NCBI GenBank assembly: GCA_017545485.1
Contig: JAFWMY010000011.1
Span: 1-64,000, forward strand
Direction of reading: 5' to 3'
Source of the DNA: Candidatus Saccharimonadota bacterium
GTDB taxonomy: Bacteria > Patescibacteriota > Saccharimonadia > Saccharimonadales > Saccharimonadaceae
DNA: 64,000 nucleotides
Positions within the stretch are counted from its first letter, which is position 1; every line of letters begins with the position of its first letter. A model generated the notes under the pieces. That model was not told the origin of the DNA. It worked only from the letters and a program-made list of their open reading frames with translations, and ran no database searches. Positions 17,151-26,557 of this stretch are shown here, piece after piece. Position numbers and translations under genes: made by a program.

Positions 17151-17957
17151 ATGATTGATATAGGGTTTGATTTTACTTCCGATTCGCCGGAGTATTGGGA
17201 TAGGTTTTGGGAGAACAATGACGGATTAGGGGGAGGGGGTTCTGATCCGGATTCGGCGAGTGCGGTTTTGCAGCGGTATAATCAGGAGCTATGGAGCAAG
17301 GAACTGCCGAATGGGGAAAAGATGGAGCTGGCGCTCGGCGAGAATGGGAGTTTGTCGTGGAATGGGTTTCGGTTTGGGAGCGATTCAATTATTACGAGTT
17401 TTCGGTATAAGAGGCAGAGGGCTTTGCTGGAGCAGGTGGCCGAATCGATGGATGATTATCGGGGATTTGTGGAGGATTTCTTGCGTAAGACTTATACGAT
17501 TGGTGGGGAGATTATTTTTCCGAAGCATGCGAGGAGTATTAACCAGGCGCGTGGGGTGAATCCTTTGATTTGCGATAGGTTTGATTTGACGCTGGAATGC
17601 ATTCGGCGGTATTATGCGGGTGTTTCTAGCCCGCTACACAAGGTGCTTTGCTCGGATGGCGCGTTTTTTGATTTGTTTGGGGATTTTAGGGGGTATGTGG
17701 AGTTTTTCTTGTTGCAGGATTTGGTGAGTGAGGATTATTCTGCCGTGAAGTTTTGGAATGGGTGGAAGGATTTTTCGGATAATCCGATTCCGCAGACGGT
17801 GGAGGGGTATTTGGAGTTTTTGGAGGGGGAAGTGGAGTTTGTGGGGAGGAGAAACAAGTGGATTGAGCTTAAAATTAAGGGAGATAGTAATCAAAGAGAT
17901 GTATCTGTTAAAAAACTTCTTAAAGTTCATAATCAGTCGCTTAAGATTAGAAAATAA
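17151..17957 (+). CDS. DUF6994 family protein
   Basis: A 268-residue protein matching my memory of the DUF6994 family: FDF.TDSP at the N-terminus, RYNQELWSKELPNG near 42-55, SINQARGVN near 128-136 and DRFDLTLECIRRYY near 141-154, then GDFRGYVEFFLLQDLV. No function is known. The plus strand of this gene is strikingly rich in G and T (GGG, TTT, TGG, GTG codons) compared with its neighbours. It starts 21 bases after the deaminase stop. Confidence 0.75.
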   Translation: MIDIGFDFTSDSPEYWDRFWENNDGLGGGGSDPDSASAVLQRYNQELWSKELPNGEKMELALGENGSLSWNGFRFGSDSIITSFRYKRQRALLEQVAESMDDYRGFVEDFLRKTYTIGGEIIFPKHARSINQARGVNPLICDRFDLTLECIRRYYAGVSSPLHKVLCSDGAFFDLFGDFRGYVEFFLLQDLVSEDYSAVKFWNGWKDFSDNPIPQTVEGYLEFLEGEVEFVGRRNKWIELKIKGDSNQRDVSVKKLLKVHNQSLKIRK

Positions 17958-18140
17958 TGAGCGAAGAAAATATAATAAAGAATTGAGAGTTTAAAAAAAT
18001 GAGAGACAGAATATTACTGATGTAAAATATGTATGTTTTTTCGGATTTCGTTATAGAGCCTAAATTATAAGCACGACAATACTGTGATATAATGATTTAA
18101 AGGAAAAGTGTATGAATTATAAAGGTAATGGAGGAGGTTT
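17958..18140. other. Intergenic region before the type III R-M operon
   Basis: AT-rich, no convincing gene. A TATAAT-like ATATAATG at about 18087-18094 and a GGAGGAGG ribosome site just before 18141 are the only signals; together they suggest a leader of about 40-50 bases for the methyltransferase gene. Confidence 0.5.
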
Positions 18141-19961
18141 ATGTCTAGAAATTTTGAGGAATATTCTAGAGAGGAGTTGATTGACGAAATCAAAAAGCTG
18201 AAGAGGCAAAAAAGATTCGGATTGGTGTGGGAAGACAAGCCGGAAAAGGTGGTGAAAGAATGTGAGGACAAGTTGCCAGTACTAAAAGAGGTAGAAGAGA
18301 AGGCAATTGGAGAGATAAATAGTGAGCCGACGAACATCATTATTGAGGGCGACAATTACCATGCGTTGTCGATATTGAACTATACACATACGGGCAAGAT
18401 TGATGTAATTTATATTGATCCGCCATATAATACTGGGAATAAAGATTTTATTTATAACGATTGTTATGTGGATAAGGAAGATACTTTTCGGCATTCAAAA
18501 TGGCTGAGTTTTATGGAAAAGCGCATGAAACTGGCGAAGAATTTGCTGGCTGATGACGGCGTGATTTTTATTTCGATTGATGATAACGAACAATCGCAGC
18601 TAAAGATGCTTTGTGATTCAATATTTGGTGAAAACAATTTTGTTTCCAATTCGTTTGTACTGGATAATTTAAAAGGGAAAACTAATGATAGTTATATTAC
18701 ATCAGTAGGTTCTAGGCTGATTGTCTATTGCAAAGTAAAAAAGAGTAAGGATGATGGGGCTATTTTTAGGAAAGTTGAGAATATTTTTGCGGATAAGATT
18801 GAAAATAAATATAAGAATGAAGATGAGTATGGTTTGTATAATTTAATTACTTTTACAAAAACTGGACAATCCAAGTTTAGAGAAGATAGACCAAATATGT
18901 ATTATCCAATTCTCATGAGAGATAATAAATTATATGCCATAAAAGAAGAACAATACAAAAGGATTTATGATAAGAGGAGCAAAAGCTTTAATGATGATTA
19001 TGTCGAGGAGTTAAGGGTTGAATATTCCGACTATACTTTTATTCTGCCAAAAAGTTCATCTGGCGAAAAGTTGAGGTGGACTAGTGGATATGAGACATTT
19101 TGTAAAAAAATAAATGAAGATGTCGTTTATGATAATGGTGTAAAACAAAAAACTAGGCCAGACGCGAATGAATTATTGCAAGTATATGCTAGTGGGACTC
19201 CGAAGAGCTTAATGTATAAACCATCATATTCTATGGGCACCCAAGATTTGAGTAATGTTTTGCCTAAAGTTGATTTCGATTTTCCTAAACCAATACAATT
19301 AATTAAAGATATTCTATTATTAATTAATAATAATGATTTGGTGATTTTGGATTTCTTTGCTGGATCGGGGACAACGGGGCAGGCGGTGATGGAACTGAAT
19401 AAAGAAGATGGCGGACATCGGCAGTTTATACTCGTGACGAATAATGAGGCAAATGGAAAGGCTGATGCGGGGGAAGAAGGGATTGCCGAGAAGGTAACTT
19501 ATCCGCGTATTAAAACCGTAATTACTGGAATTCGGCCAGATGGTTCAAAATATTCGGATGGGTTGCCGGCGAATTTGCGCTACTTTAAAACTGATTTTGT
19601 GGAGAAGGGTAAAACAACTGACGATACGCGTGAGGCATTGATTACGGAATGCTGTGATATGATTCGGATTCGAGAGAATGCATTTGAGCATGTGGCTAAT
19701 TCTTCGGAATATCGGTTTTATAAAAATGATAAGGTTTTCGTACCGATTATATTTGATCAATTTGCGATTGCGGAGACTTGGGAAAAAGTGGAAGAATTAA
19801 ATACCGAAAAACTGCCAGTGCATTGCTATAACTTTAGCTACAATCGCCATGCAAATGAAGAAGAAATTCCGGAAGATACTAAGCTAGAATGGACGGCTTG
19901 CTCGATTCCGGAGTCGGTGCTTGAGGTTTACAAAAGGATATTTAGAAAGAAGGAGAATTAG
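18141..19961 (+). CDS. Type III restriction-modification methyltransferase (Mod)
   Basis: A 606-residue beta-class N6-adenine/N4-cytosine methyltransferase. The catalytic DPPY is at 93-96 (IYIDPPYNTGN) and the SAM-binding FAGSGTT comes near 410, the order expected of Mod subunits; the stretch between holds the DNA-recognition domain. The product methylates one strand of a short asymmetric site and gives specificity to the Res subunit. An excellent GGAGGAGG ribosome site precedes the ATG. The Res gene starts 2 bases after its stop. The middle of the gene (about 18640-19300), which covers the recognition domain, is more AT-rich than its ends, as is usual for exchanged specificity regions. Confidence 0.93.
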   Translation: MSRNFEEYSREELIDEIKKLKRQKRFGLVWEDKPEKVVKECEDKLPVLKEVEEKAIGEINSEPTNIIIEGDNYHALSILNYTHTGKIDVIYIDPPYNTGNKDFIYNDCYVDKEDTFRHSKWLSFMEKRMKLAKNLLADDGVIFISIDDNEQSQLKMLCDSIFGENNFVSNSFVLDNLKGKTNDSYITSVGSRLIVYCKVKKSKDDGAIFRKVENIFADKIENKYKNEDEYGLYNLITFTKTGQSKFREDRPNMYYPILMRDNKLYAIKEEQYKRIYDKRSKSFNDDYVEELRVEYSDYTFILPKSSSGEKLRWTSGYETFCKKINEDVVYDNGVKQKTRPDANELLQVYASGTPKSLMYKPSYSMGTQDLSNVLPKVDFDFPKPIQLIKDILLLINNNDLVILDFFAGSGTTGQAVMELNKEDGGHRQFILVTNNEANGKADAGEEGIAEKVTYPRIKTVITGIRPDGSKYSDGLPANLRYFKTDFVEKGKTTDDTREALITECCDMIRIRENAFEHVANSSEYRFYKNDKVFVPIIFDQFAIAETWEKVEELNTEKLPVHCYNFSYNRHANEEEIPEDTKLEWTACSIPESVLEVYKRIFRKKEN

Positions 19962-19963
19962 CC

Positions 19964-22309
19964 ATGCAGCTTAAAGAGTTTCAATTAAATACCATAAACA
20001 AGGCCGTAAATAATATTTACGAATTACTTGCAGAGGCAAAAATTCGTGAAGCAAAAGGTGATTTGGAGCCGGCGCGATTTGTATTAAAGTCTTGCACTGG
20101 TTCTGGCAAAACGATTATGCTGGCTGAAATTTTGAGAGAGCTAAAAGAACGCGATCTTGAAGATCGATATGTATTCGTTTGGTCGGCACCAAATAAGCTT
20201 CACACTCAGAGTTTACATAAATTACAGAAACTGCTTGCAGATACAGAATATAAATTAATGGATATTGAATTACTCGAGTCTGGTGAACTTGCTGAAAATA
20301 CAATTTTATTCGCTAACTGGGAAAAGCTGTTTAAGATTGCAAAAAATGACGTACCAGAGAAGGACATTAAGAAAGGAGATTTTACTAATCGGTTAGTCCG
20401 GAAAGGCGAAGATGGACGAAACATACAGGATGTATTAGACGAGACACGCGAGGCTGGATTTAAGGTTATACTGATTGCCGATGAAAGTCATCAGACGTTT
20501 TTGGGCCCGAATTCTCAGCTGTTTATTCATGAAGTGGTTCGTCCAGTACTCACGATTGAGGCTTCGGCTACGCCAAAACTTGAAGCACAGGGACTTTCTA
20601 CTGATATTTATAGACGGATTGAAGTATCAACGGATGACGTGATTGATAGTGGTCTGATCAAAAAACAAGTATTAATTAATTATGATTTGGAAAGTATTGC
20701 AGAGGAACTGAACCGTGACGCAATTGAAACTGCGATTATAGCAGGGTTGAAAAAACGTGATGAACTTGAAAAGCTTTATGAGGAAAATGGCGTAAAAATT
20801 AGACCATTGATGTTGGTACAGCTACCGTCTGAAAACAAGGAGGAGCTGAGCGAATTGGATGCAAAAGTGAAAGGAATTGCGGAAGAGATTTTGTCGGACC
20901 ATGGTTATGAATATTATAATAAGAATTTGGCTGTTTGGCTTTCTGATGAAAAGGAAAATCTTGAAGGTATTACCGAAAATAGCAATCTAACTGAAGTGCT
21001 GATATTTAAACAAGCAATTGCACTTGGTTGGGATTGCCCAAGAGCGCAAGTACTTGTAATGCTTCGCGACATCAAGAGTGAAGCTTTTCAAATTCAAACC
21101 GTTGGAAGAATTCTTAGGATGCCGGAAGCGAAACACTATGGCGTTGAACAACTAGATAGCGCTTTTGTTTATACAAATAGTGGTAAAACAGTAAGGATTG
21201 ATCAAAATGATAAAGATGCAAAGAATTTAATAAAAGGTCAAAAATCGTTTTTGAATCCTTTGTTCAAAAATATTGTTTTGCCAGATTCAATTTATTTACA
21301 TCGTATTGATTACGGTGATTTAAAAGCGAACTTTAAACAAGTCTTGGAGGGAGAGCTGGATTTGGCTTTTCAAGTCAATGAGCCGGATTCTGAAAAAAAT
21401 AGGTATGAAAAACTCGATGAAAGACTCGAAGTTTATCCAGACGAGTTAACTACGCCGGTAATTGCGGATGTAGTGATTGAAAATGTTGACGACGTTTTTG
21501 AACAAAACGAGATTAAGACAATTAACCTTGTAGCGAATCAAGTTAGCATTGAGCGAATCTTTCGAGACGTTTTGCGTGGTTTCTGTGGAAAGTTTAAAAG
21601 CTTCGCTCGTTCTGAAACTAAAATCAAAGGAACACTTAAGCCTTGGTTTAGGAAAGCGGGAATAGATTGGGAATTAGCGCAAAGAATAATTACGTGCTCA
21701 GAAAATAATCAAAGAATTTTTAAGAATATTTTTGATCGAGCAGTTGATAAATATGACAGCGTGAATGCCGAAGAGATGCGTGTGCGAAGGCAAAAACAAG
21801 AGAAAATATTTGATTTTAGTATTCCACAGATTGATGAATTTAATGAGCATTATACCGTAACGCGGGCACAAAAGAACATGATGGTGCCGTATTATCGTTT
21901 CGACAATGCACCAGAAACGGAAATAAAATTTGAAAAATTGATTGAAGAAAGTGAAAAAGTTGAGTGGTGGTATAAGAATGGTGAAAAAATGGATAAGTAT
22001 TTTGCCGTGAAGTATTTAGAGCTCGGTGATGATGCAAAGAGTTATGGGAAGGCGTTTTATCCAGATTATATTATTAAATTTGTTGATGGAAGAATTGGGA
22101 TTTTTGATACAAAAAGTGGGTGGACGGCCGTAGATGAGAAAGCCGCACAAAAAGCAAACGCGTTACAAAAATATATTAAGGAGCATGAGGATTTGAATTT
22201 ATTTGGCGGGATTATCAATGTAGTAAATGAGCAGTTTTATTTGAACAGCAATTCGGATTATGAATTTGGGGATGGGAAGACGGGGCAGTGGAAGTCATTC
22301 GACCTTTAG
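19964..22309 (+). CDS. Type III restriction endonuclease helicase subunit (Res)
   Basis: A 781-residue superfamily 2 translocase-nuclease. Walker A is TGSGKT at 45-50, motif II is DESH near 173-176, SAT (EASATPK) follows, and motif VI-like QTVGRILRMPEAKH lies near 383-396. The C-terminal endonuclease site YPDYIIKF...FDTKSG (PD-ExK type) is near 700-720. With Mod it forms the ATP-dependent enzyme that cuts foreign DNA away from its site. All key motifs are intact, so the system looks functional. Confidence 0.93.
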   Translation: MQLKEFQLNTINKAVNNIYELLAEAKIREAKGDLEPARFVLKSCTGSGKTIMLAEILRELKERDLEDRYVFVWSAPNKLHTQSLHKLQKLLADTEYKLMDIELLESGELAENTILFANWEKLFKIAKNDVPEKDIKKGDFTNRLVRKGEDGRNIQDVLDETREAGFKVILIADESHQTFLGPNSQLFIHEVVRPVLTIEASATPKLEAQGLSTDIYRRIEVSTDDVIDSGLIKKQVLINYDLESIAEELNRDAIETAIIAGLKKRDELEKLYEENGVKIRPLMLVQLPSENKEELSELDAKVKGIAEEILSDHGYEYYNKNLAVWLSDEKENLEGITENSNLTEVLIFKQAIALGWDCPRAQVLVMLRDIKSEAFQIQTVGRILRMPEAKHYGVEQLDSAFVYTNSGKTVRIDQNDKDAKNLIKGQKSFLNPLFKNIVLPDSIYLHRIDYGDLKANFKQVLEGELDLAFQVNEPDSEKNRYEKLDERLEVYPDELTTPVIADVVIENVDDVFEQNEIKTINLVANQVSIERIFRDVLRGFCGKFKSFARSETKIKGTLKPWFRKAGIDWELAQRIITCSENNQRIFKNIFDRAVDKYDSVNAEEMRVRRQKQEKIFDFSIPQIDEFNEHYTVTRAQKNMMVPYYRFDNAPETEIKFEKLIEESEKVEWWYKNGEKMDKYFAVKYLELGDDAKSYGKAFYPDYIIKFVDGRIGIFDTKSGWTAVDEKAAQKANALQKYIKEHEDLNLFGGIINVVNEQFYLNSNSDYEFGDGKTGQWKSFDL

Positions 22310-22324
22310 TTTTTTGGCGATGTC

Positions 22325-22375
22325 TACCATATGCCTATAAAACATACTCTCTATCCCAGAGAGTCTAGAATGGTA
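22325..22375. other. Two-part hairpin after the R-M operon
   Basis: A perfect 7-bp hairpin ACTCTCT-ATCCC-AGAGAGT (22346-22364) is enclosed by TACCAT (22325-22330) and ATGGTA (22370-22375). There is no T-run, so it may be a transcript end or a processing signal rather than a standard terminator. Confidence 0.5.
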
Positions 22376-22425
22376 AACAATATGATTGATATTATGTACT
22401 GACTTTATTAATATGAAAGGATTGT

Positions 22426-22839
22426 ATGAACTCGGTTTTCGAAACAGCATTGGAAATAGCCGTGAGGGCGCATAAGGGGCAGGTGGATAAAAATGGGGTG
22501 GCGTATATTTTGCATCCGCTGGCGGTGGCGGGGCTTCTTAATTCGTTGGAGCTCAAAACCATTGCGGTTCTACATGATACGATTGAGGATACGGATGTGA
22601 CGGCGGAGTATTTGCTGGAAAAGGGAATTCCGAAACACATTGTGGAGGCGGTGCAGCTTTTGACGAAGCCGGAGGATGAGGAATACGAATCGTATCTTCG
22701 GCGAGTAAAGGAGAATCCTTTGGCAAAGCAGGTGAAGCTGGCGGATCTCGCGAACAACACCGACCCGAAGCGGGCGAGTGGGTTGAATGAGGCGCGGCAG
22801 GTAAAGTATGAGATGGCGAAGAGGGTGCTAGCTGAATAG
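22426..22839 (+). CDS. Small HD-domain phosphohydrolase (SpoT/Mesh1-like)
   Basis: A 137-residue stand-alone HD hydrolase. The metal residues are seen in order: AHKGQ (H16), ILHPLAVA (H30), VLHDTIED (H50-D51, E54-D55) and DLANNTD near 108. This layout is that of the hydrolase half of RelA/SpoT and of Mesh1-type small alarmone hydrolases, which remove pyrophosphate from (p)ppGpp; other nucleotides are possible substrates. No synthetase domain is attached. GAAAGGA precedes the ATG. Confidence 0.8.
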   Translation: MNSVFETALEIAVRAHKGQVDKNGVAYILHPLAVAGLLNSLELKTIAVLHDTIEDTDVTAEYLLEKGIPKHIVEAVQLLTKPEDEEYESYLRRVKENPLAKQVKLADLANNTDPKRASGLNEARQVKYEMAKRVLAE

Positions 22840-23271
22840 TTATTATTCTTGTGTTAAGTAATCGACCAACATGGGGTTGAATTTTTGTTTGTGCCGTGTT
22901 AATTTTGGTGGCAGGTCTTGGGAGCAGATTAGTTTTGCGATTCGCAGGTTCTGGATGGTGGGCCGTTAGGGTCGAATCTCTCAACGGGAATCTGCCGCGA
23001 TGATGCTAGATAGTTGGGTTGTAGATTTCCGTAGTATTTTGTGAAAACAAAAACGAAAGGAGTCGCGATGCTAGAGATTGAATTCTATTTCAAACTGGTT
23101 CGTAAACCTAAAGCTAAAAAAATTACTGTTCAAGCCGATCTTGAACAGTAAGGTCTCCCGTAGACCTAGCAAGTTTCTAGCACTTGCTATTAAGATAATT
23201 GTAGAATAACGGTTCGGAAAATGCAAGTGGTTTTGTAATTCTGCGGTGCCTCGTGGTAATATATAAATATC
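22840..23271. other. Structured intergenic region with a possible leader peptide
   Basis: 430 bases without a normal gene. A 72-base segment (22924-22995) is closed by a perfect 7-bp pair GCAGATT/AATCTGC and contains a CCGTT/AACGG stem. Further on are a short frame with a strong ribosome site (23068-23151), a perfect 10-bp hairpin at its end, and a perfect 8-bp hairpin (23167-23174 with 23182-23189). The pattern resembles a structured leader RNA ahead of the HAD-like gene; no known riboswitch class is recognised. Confidence 0.45.
23068..23151 (+). CDS. Possible 27-residue peptide
   Basis: ATG preceded by AAAGGAGTCGCG, one of the stronger ribosome sites in the region. The product MLEIEFYFKLVRKP... 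is amphipathic and basic and ends DLEQ. The last third of the frame lies in a perfect 10-bp hairpin (23125-23134 with 23140-23149), so translation to the stop would open this stem. That is typical of leader peptides that tune downstream expression, or it may be an independent small protein. No homologue is known to me. Confidence 0.4.
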   Translation: MLEIEFYFKLVRKPKAKKITVQADLEQ

Positions 23272-23694
23272 ATGCAGAAAATAGATAAGATTTATTTCGA
23301 CATCGATGGCGTGATTAGGGGCGTGGCTTCGCCAAAAGAAGACGTAATGGCGCTTCTAAGATTTTGTGTAGACAATTATCCGGGGGCGGTTTATTGGCTT
23401 ACTACGCATTGCCGTGGTGGAGAGAATCATGTTTATTATGCGCTAAAGGATGAGTTCCCAGATGAATTTGTAGAAGAACTTTGCCAGAAGATTTTGCCGA
23501 CTGATTGGGGAGCGCTGAAAACTGATGCGATTGATATGGACTCGGATTTTGTGTGGTTTGACGATAATTTGTTTGGGGCGGAACGGATTGTGCTGGAACG
23601 AAATTATGTTCTAGATGGATTCTTTAAAATGGATCCACGGGATCCGGAAATGGCAAAAAAAGCATTAGAGTTTTTGAAGAGTTTTTCAAAGTGA
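23272..23694 (+). CDS. HAD-like phosphatase, function unknown
   Basis: A 140-residue minimal HAD-superfamily protein. Motif I is FDIDGV (D10, D12), motif II LTTHCR (T44/T45), a motif III lysine is K83 and motif IV is WFDDN (D97, D98). There is almost no cap domain, which suggests a macromolecular or accessible substrate, as in small 5'-nucleotidase or phosphatase-like members. A TATATA hexamer 6 bases before the ATG may allow a leaderless message. The next gene follows after 12 bases. Confidence 0.75.
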   Translation: MQKIDKIYFDIDGVIRGVASPKEDVMALLRFCVDNYPGAVYWLTTHCRGGENHVYYALKDEFPDEFVEELCQKILPTDWGALKTDAIDMDSDFVWFDDNLFGAERIVLERNYVLDGFFKMDPRDPEMAKKALEFLKSFSK

Positions 23695-23706
23695 TATTAT
23701 AAAGGT

Positions 23707-24174
23707 ATGATTATTTTTGAGTACAAAGTGTCATCGGTGTGTGAGCATATCGGTAAAAATAATGAAAGGTTTGCGATAGGAATTACCGACGATGTCAAAG
23801 ACAATGTCGTGACTAGTTTTTATGGAAAGAAATACCGCCATACGATTTCGGAAAAAGATTTAAAAAGAATTATAAAGATTATTAATGATAGTCCGGAGAT
23901 TTTTGATATTCCAAAAGATTTGGAACCAAATGATGTGTTGGATGGAGATGAGTACTCGTTTAGATTTTCAAATGGAGTGAAGAGCAATACATTTTCGGGA
24001 TTTAATATTCTAGAATATGGTAGAAAGCCACGTAAAAATGCGACTTTGGCCTTACGCGTAGCAAGAAGAATTAAAGAGGAGGTGCTTTTAGATTACAAAA
24101 TCCGGACGATGATTCCTAGTCGTTTACAAAATTGGCCGAGATATAGAAAAGCTTCGGGTGTAATTAAAATATAG
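23707..24174 (+). CDS. Unrecognised 155-residue protein
   Basis: I do not recognise this protein. It is soluble, basic towards the C-terminus (RRIKEEV...RLQNWPRYRKAS), and has a mixed alpha/beta look with no cysteine cluster or catalytic motif apart from a single early Cys. A TATTAT hexamer ends 6 bases before the ATG, so it may be transcribed alone rather than with the HAD-like gene 12 bases upstream. It converges on the unknown gene on the minus strand. Confidence 0.6.
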   Translation: MIIFEYKVSSVCEHIGKNNERFAIGITDDVKDNVVTSFYGKKYRHTISEKDLKRIIKIINDSPEIFDIPKDLEPNDVLDGDEYSFRFSNGVKSNTFSGFNILEYGRKPRKNATLALRVARRIKEEVLLDYKIRTMIPSRLQNWPRYRKASGVIKI

Positions 24175-24206
24175 TTATCGTGTGATGATAAGTTAGTGTT
24201 TAGTTC

Positions 24207-25409
24207 TTAAGAATTGCGGTTAATAAGGTTTTTAACAATATTCTCGCGCTCGCGTGCTAAATTCGCGACGTAGGTCTTGGCATGTTTAATGGCGCGGCGA
24301 ACTAGCTTGACGGCATTGGCTGGAGCGTCTGGGGAGCTTTCGGCGAAAGGAATTAGCTTTTCTTCGGCGATAGTTTGGAGCTTTGAAGCAGAATCATCGT
24401 CGTAGACATAGTTGGTCAGGATGAAGAATAGATTGAGTAGCTCTTCCAGGTTTTTGTCGTTAGAATCAAGTTTTTCTAATAGTATGCTTTCGTGATGGGC
24501 AAATTCGTCTGGGTCGGTGTCGTGTTTGAAGGTTGCGTAGTCGGTGCTAAGCTCCGGTAGGCGCTCATTCAAATCGTCTAAAACTTGAAGCCAACCGATA
24601 GAGTCTTTTAAGATTCTAGAGTCTTCGTCGTAATCGAAATCAATTTTATCCTCATTTAATAGTGGCCAGATACTATTGACGCGAGGCCAGAAGATATCAA
24701 AAACTTCGTCGCGGAACCATTTTTGAGATTTCGCGTCTTGTGGCGCGGCTTTCCAGATAATAGAAAGGATATCGCCGGCGGTCCAGAAAACGTGAGAACC
24801 GTGAGTGGTTTTTAAAATATGTTTCGCAACTTTGAACCACTGATCGTAGTGTGCTATGTCATCACTGGCGCCGAGAAAATAATCGATTTGTTCGTCGGAA
24901 AGCTTGTCTTGTAAAATTTTGTCAAAAATGAGCTGGTTGGCTTCGTCGGTGAAATCAAGCCAGCACGGATATGCGAAAAGTTGACTGAGATTATCCGCCA
25001 TTTCTTTGGTGACGATGAGTTTTTCTTGAGTGAAGATGAAGGAGTCAAGTGAGGCGTGGAATTTTTGCTCGAATAATTCGAAAATGCCTTTGTGTTTTTC
25101 AGGGGTTTGAGCGAAAAATTGATTGAGGATTTTCAGAATATCAGGTTTCTTGAGATGTTCGGTAGTATAGATAACCTCATAAATCAGAATCGCATATTTG
25201 GCATTTTTGATTTGTTCCTCGTTCAGAGACCAGACATCGCGCTGTCTAAATCTGATATAGATTACAGCATCTTGCCAGAGCGCTGGCGTGGCGATAGGTT
25301 TCTCGTCAAAGAGAATATATCTCACGAGATATTCCGCGAAGAGTTTTTCGGCCACTATATCGAAAAGATAATCGTACGAGGCCGGAATAATTGGATTAAT
25401 TGTTTGCAT
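24207..25409 (-). CDS. Unrecognised 400-residue protein, mostly helical
   Basis: I do not recognise this protein. It appears almost entirely alpha-helical and acidic, with many aromatic residues (WLDF, WFKV, HVFWTAGDIL, VFDIFWPRV) and no signal peptide or membrane segment, in the style of a helical-repeat scaffold. The C-terminal 60 residues are basic and could form one long helix. The start is supported by AAAGGAGG 3-4 bases from ATATG, so the first ATG is likely used. No conserved catalytic pattern is seen. Confidence 0.65.
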   Translation of the reverse strand: MQTINPIIPASYDYLFDIVAEKLFAEYLVRYILFDEKPIATPALWQDAVIYIRFRQRDVWSLNEEQIKNAKYAILIYEVIYTTEHLKKPDILKILNQFFAQTPEKHKGIFELFEQKFHASLDSFIFTQEKLIVTKEMADNLSQLFAYPCWLDFTDEANQLIFDKILQDKLSDEQIDYFLGASDDIAHYDQWFKVAKHILKTTHGSHVFWTAGDILSIIWKAAPQDAKSQKWFRDEVFDIFWPRVNSIWPLLNEDKIDFDYDEDSRILKDSIGWLQVLDDLNERLPELSTDYATFKHDTDPDEFAHHESILLEKLDSNDKNLEELLNLFFILTNYVYDDDSASKLQTIAEEKLIPFAESSPDAPANAVKLVRRAIKHAKTYVANLARERENIVKNLINRNS

Positions 25410-25531
25410 ATGCCTCCTTTATTTAAGATTAGTTGCTATGTGTTTAAAACATAGTGTGGTCATATATATTATAGCATTATTTTGTGGTTCTGGCAAGTAT
25501 TAGCCCGTTGATGCTGTGCTATAATTAGCTT

Positions 25532-26437
25532 ATGAATATTCTAGAATACGCAAAAGGGGTGGAAAGATTGGTGGACCCAATGGAAGTTGGGAAAGTAACT
25601 TATATGCAAACGAAACTGCGACGGTTGCCGGTGTGGATGCAACGCAAAACCGTGTCGTCGGCAACGAAGAAGGCGGATAAGATGCCGTTTGTGGTGGAAC
25701 CGTATTGTTCGTTTATGTTTTATGAAATCACGGAGCCGGGGAAAATGCAGAAATTTCTGCCGGAGGGGTTCGTGCCGGCGAAGGCGGCTGTGTTTGAAGG
25801 AGATGCGCCGAAATACTATGGTATCGTGACGATGTTTCGGGTGCATTCGAGCGTGTTTTGGGGTGCGAGAACGGAGTTTTATCTTGTAGCGGAGAATGCA
25901 GACACGGGACTGCTCTCGTGGATTATTTGCGATTACATTAGCGATACGATATCGTATGATGCGAAGCATGGGTTAAAGTCGCCGGATGCCTCAAGGGCTG
26001 TGATGACGACAACGTGCGAAGGGGATTTTGTCTGCGATATGATGGATGAAACTCGGAAGAAATATGCGCGCTGCGAAATGAATCTTGAGGACGCAAAGAT
26101 GCGAAAACTGGATAGTCGGTTGTGGATTGAAGGGAATACCTCAATTGCCTATGGTCGGCTGGCGGGAGAAGAAGATGCGGATTTGTTCTCCTTAACATTC
26201 TTTCCGGAAGAAATGAAACAGGCTTTAGAAATCCCAATTAGCAAGGTGAGAAAAGCGGAAGTGCTTTGTGGAACTGGTAAGCTTGGCGGAGTTTTGGAAC
26301 GGGCTGTTAGCTTCCCGTATGCACAACATATGTTGTCAGATGCGCCAGAAAGAAGAACGCATTATGGGTCGGAGAAAGCTCTGCGCGCGGCAGTAGAAAA
26401 AGTAGATTTCAAGAAAATTAAGACACTCGGGAATTAG
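25532..26437 (+). CDS. Unrecognised protein, possibly acetoacetate decarboxylase-like fold
   Basis: A 301-residue protein with no signal peptide. The segments EPYCSFMFYEI, KYYGIVTMFRVHSSVFWGARTEFYLVAEN (in part) and an internal WIEGNTSIAYGRLAG give a beta-barrel impression that recalls acetoacetate decarboxylase-like or DUF2071-type proteins, but the catalytic lysine of the former cannot be placed with confidence. A TATAAT hexamer is exactly 6 bases before the ATG (leaderless). It is followed by 120 bases without a gene. Function unknown. Confidence 0.6.
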   Translation: MNILEYAKGVERLVDPMEVGKVTYMQTKLRRLPVWMQRKTVSSATKKADKMPFVVEPYCSFMFYEITEPGKMQKFLPEGFVPAKAAVFEGDAPKYYGIVTMFRVHSSVFWGARTEFYLVAENADTGLLSWIICDYISDTISYDAKHGLKSPDASRAVMTTTCEGDFVCDMMDETRKKYARCEMNLEDAKMRKLDSRLWIEGNTSIAYGRLAGEEDADLFSLTFFPEEMKQALEIPISKVRKAEVLCGTGKLGGVLERAVSFPYAQHMLSDAPERRTHYGSEKALRAAVEKVDFKKIKTLGN

Positions 26438-26557
26438 TCTTTCTTGCGACGGCGAAGATAACATAATGATTATGATTTTTGTACAAGTTAAACATAAGCT
26501 AAACATGGGTGTAGTTCTAATAAGATAAGTAATGCAATAAAAATAATGATATAAAAA

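Noticed and set aside
22924-22995. A tRNA-sized segment with a perfect 7-bp closing stem and a GTCGAAT stretch
   Set aside because: The T-arm is not next to the 3' acceptor strand, no D-arm or anticodon arm can be drawn, and there is no CCA; kept only as a structured region.
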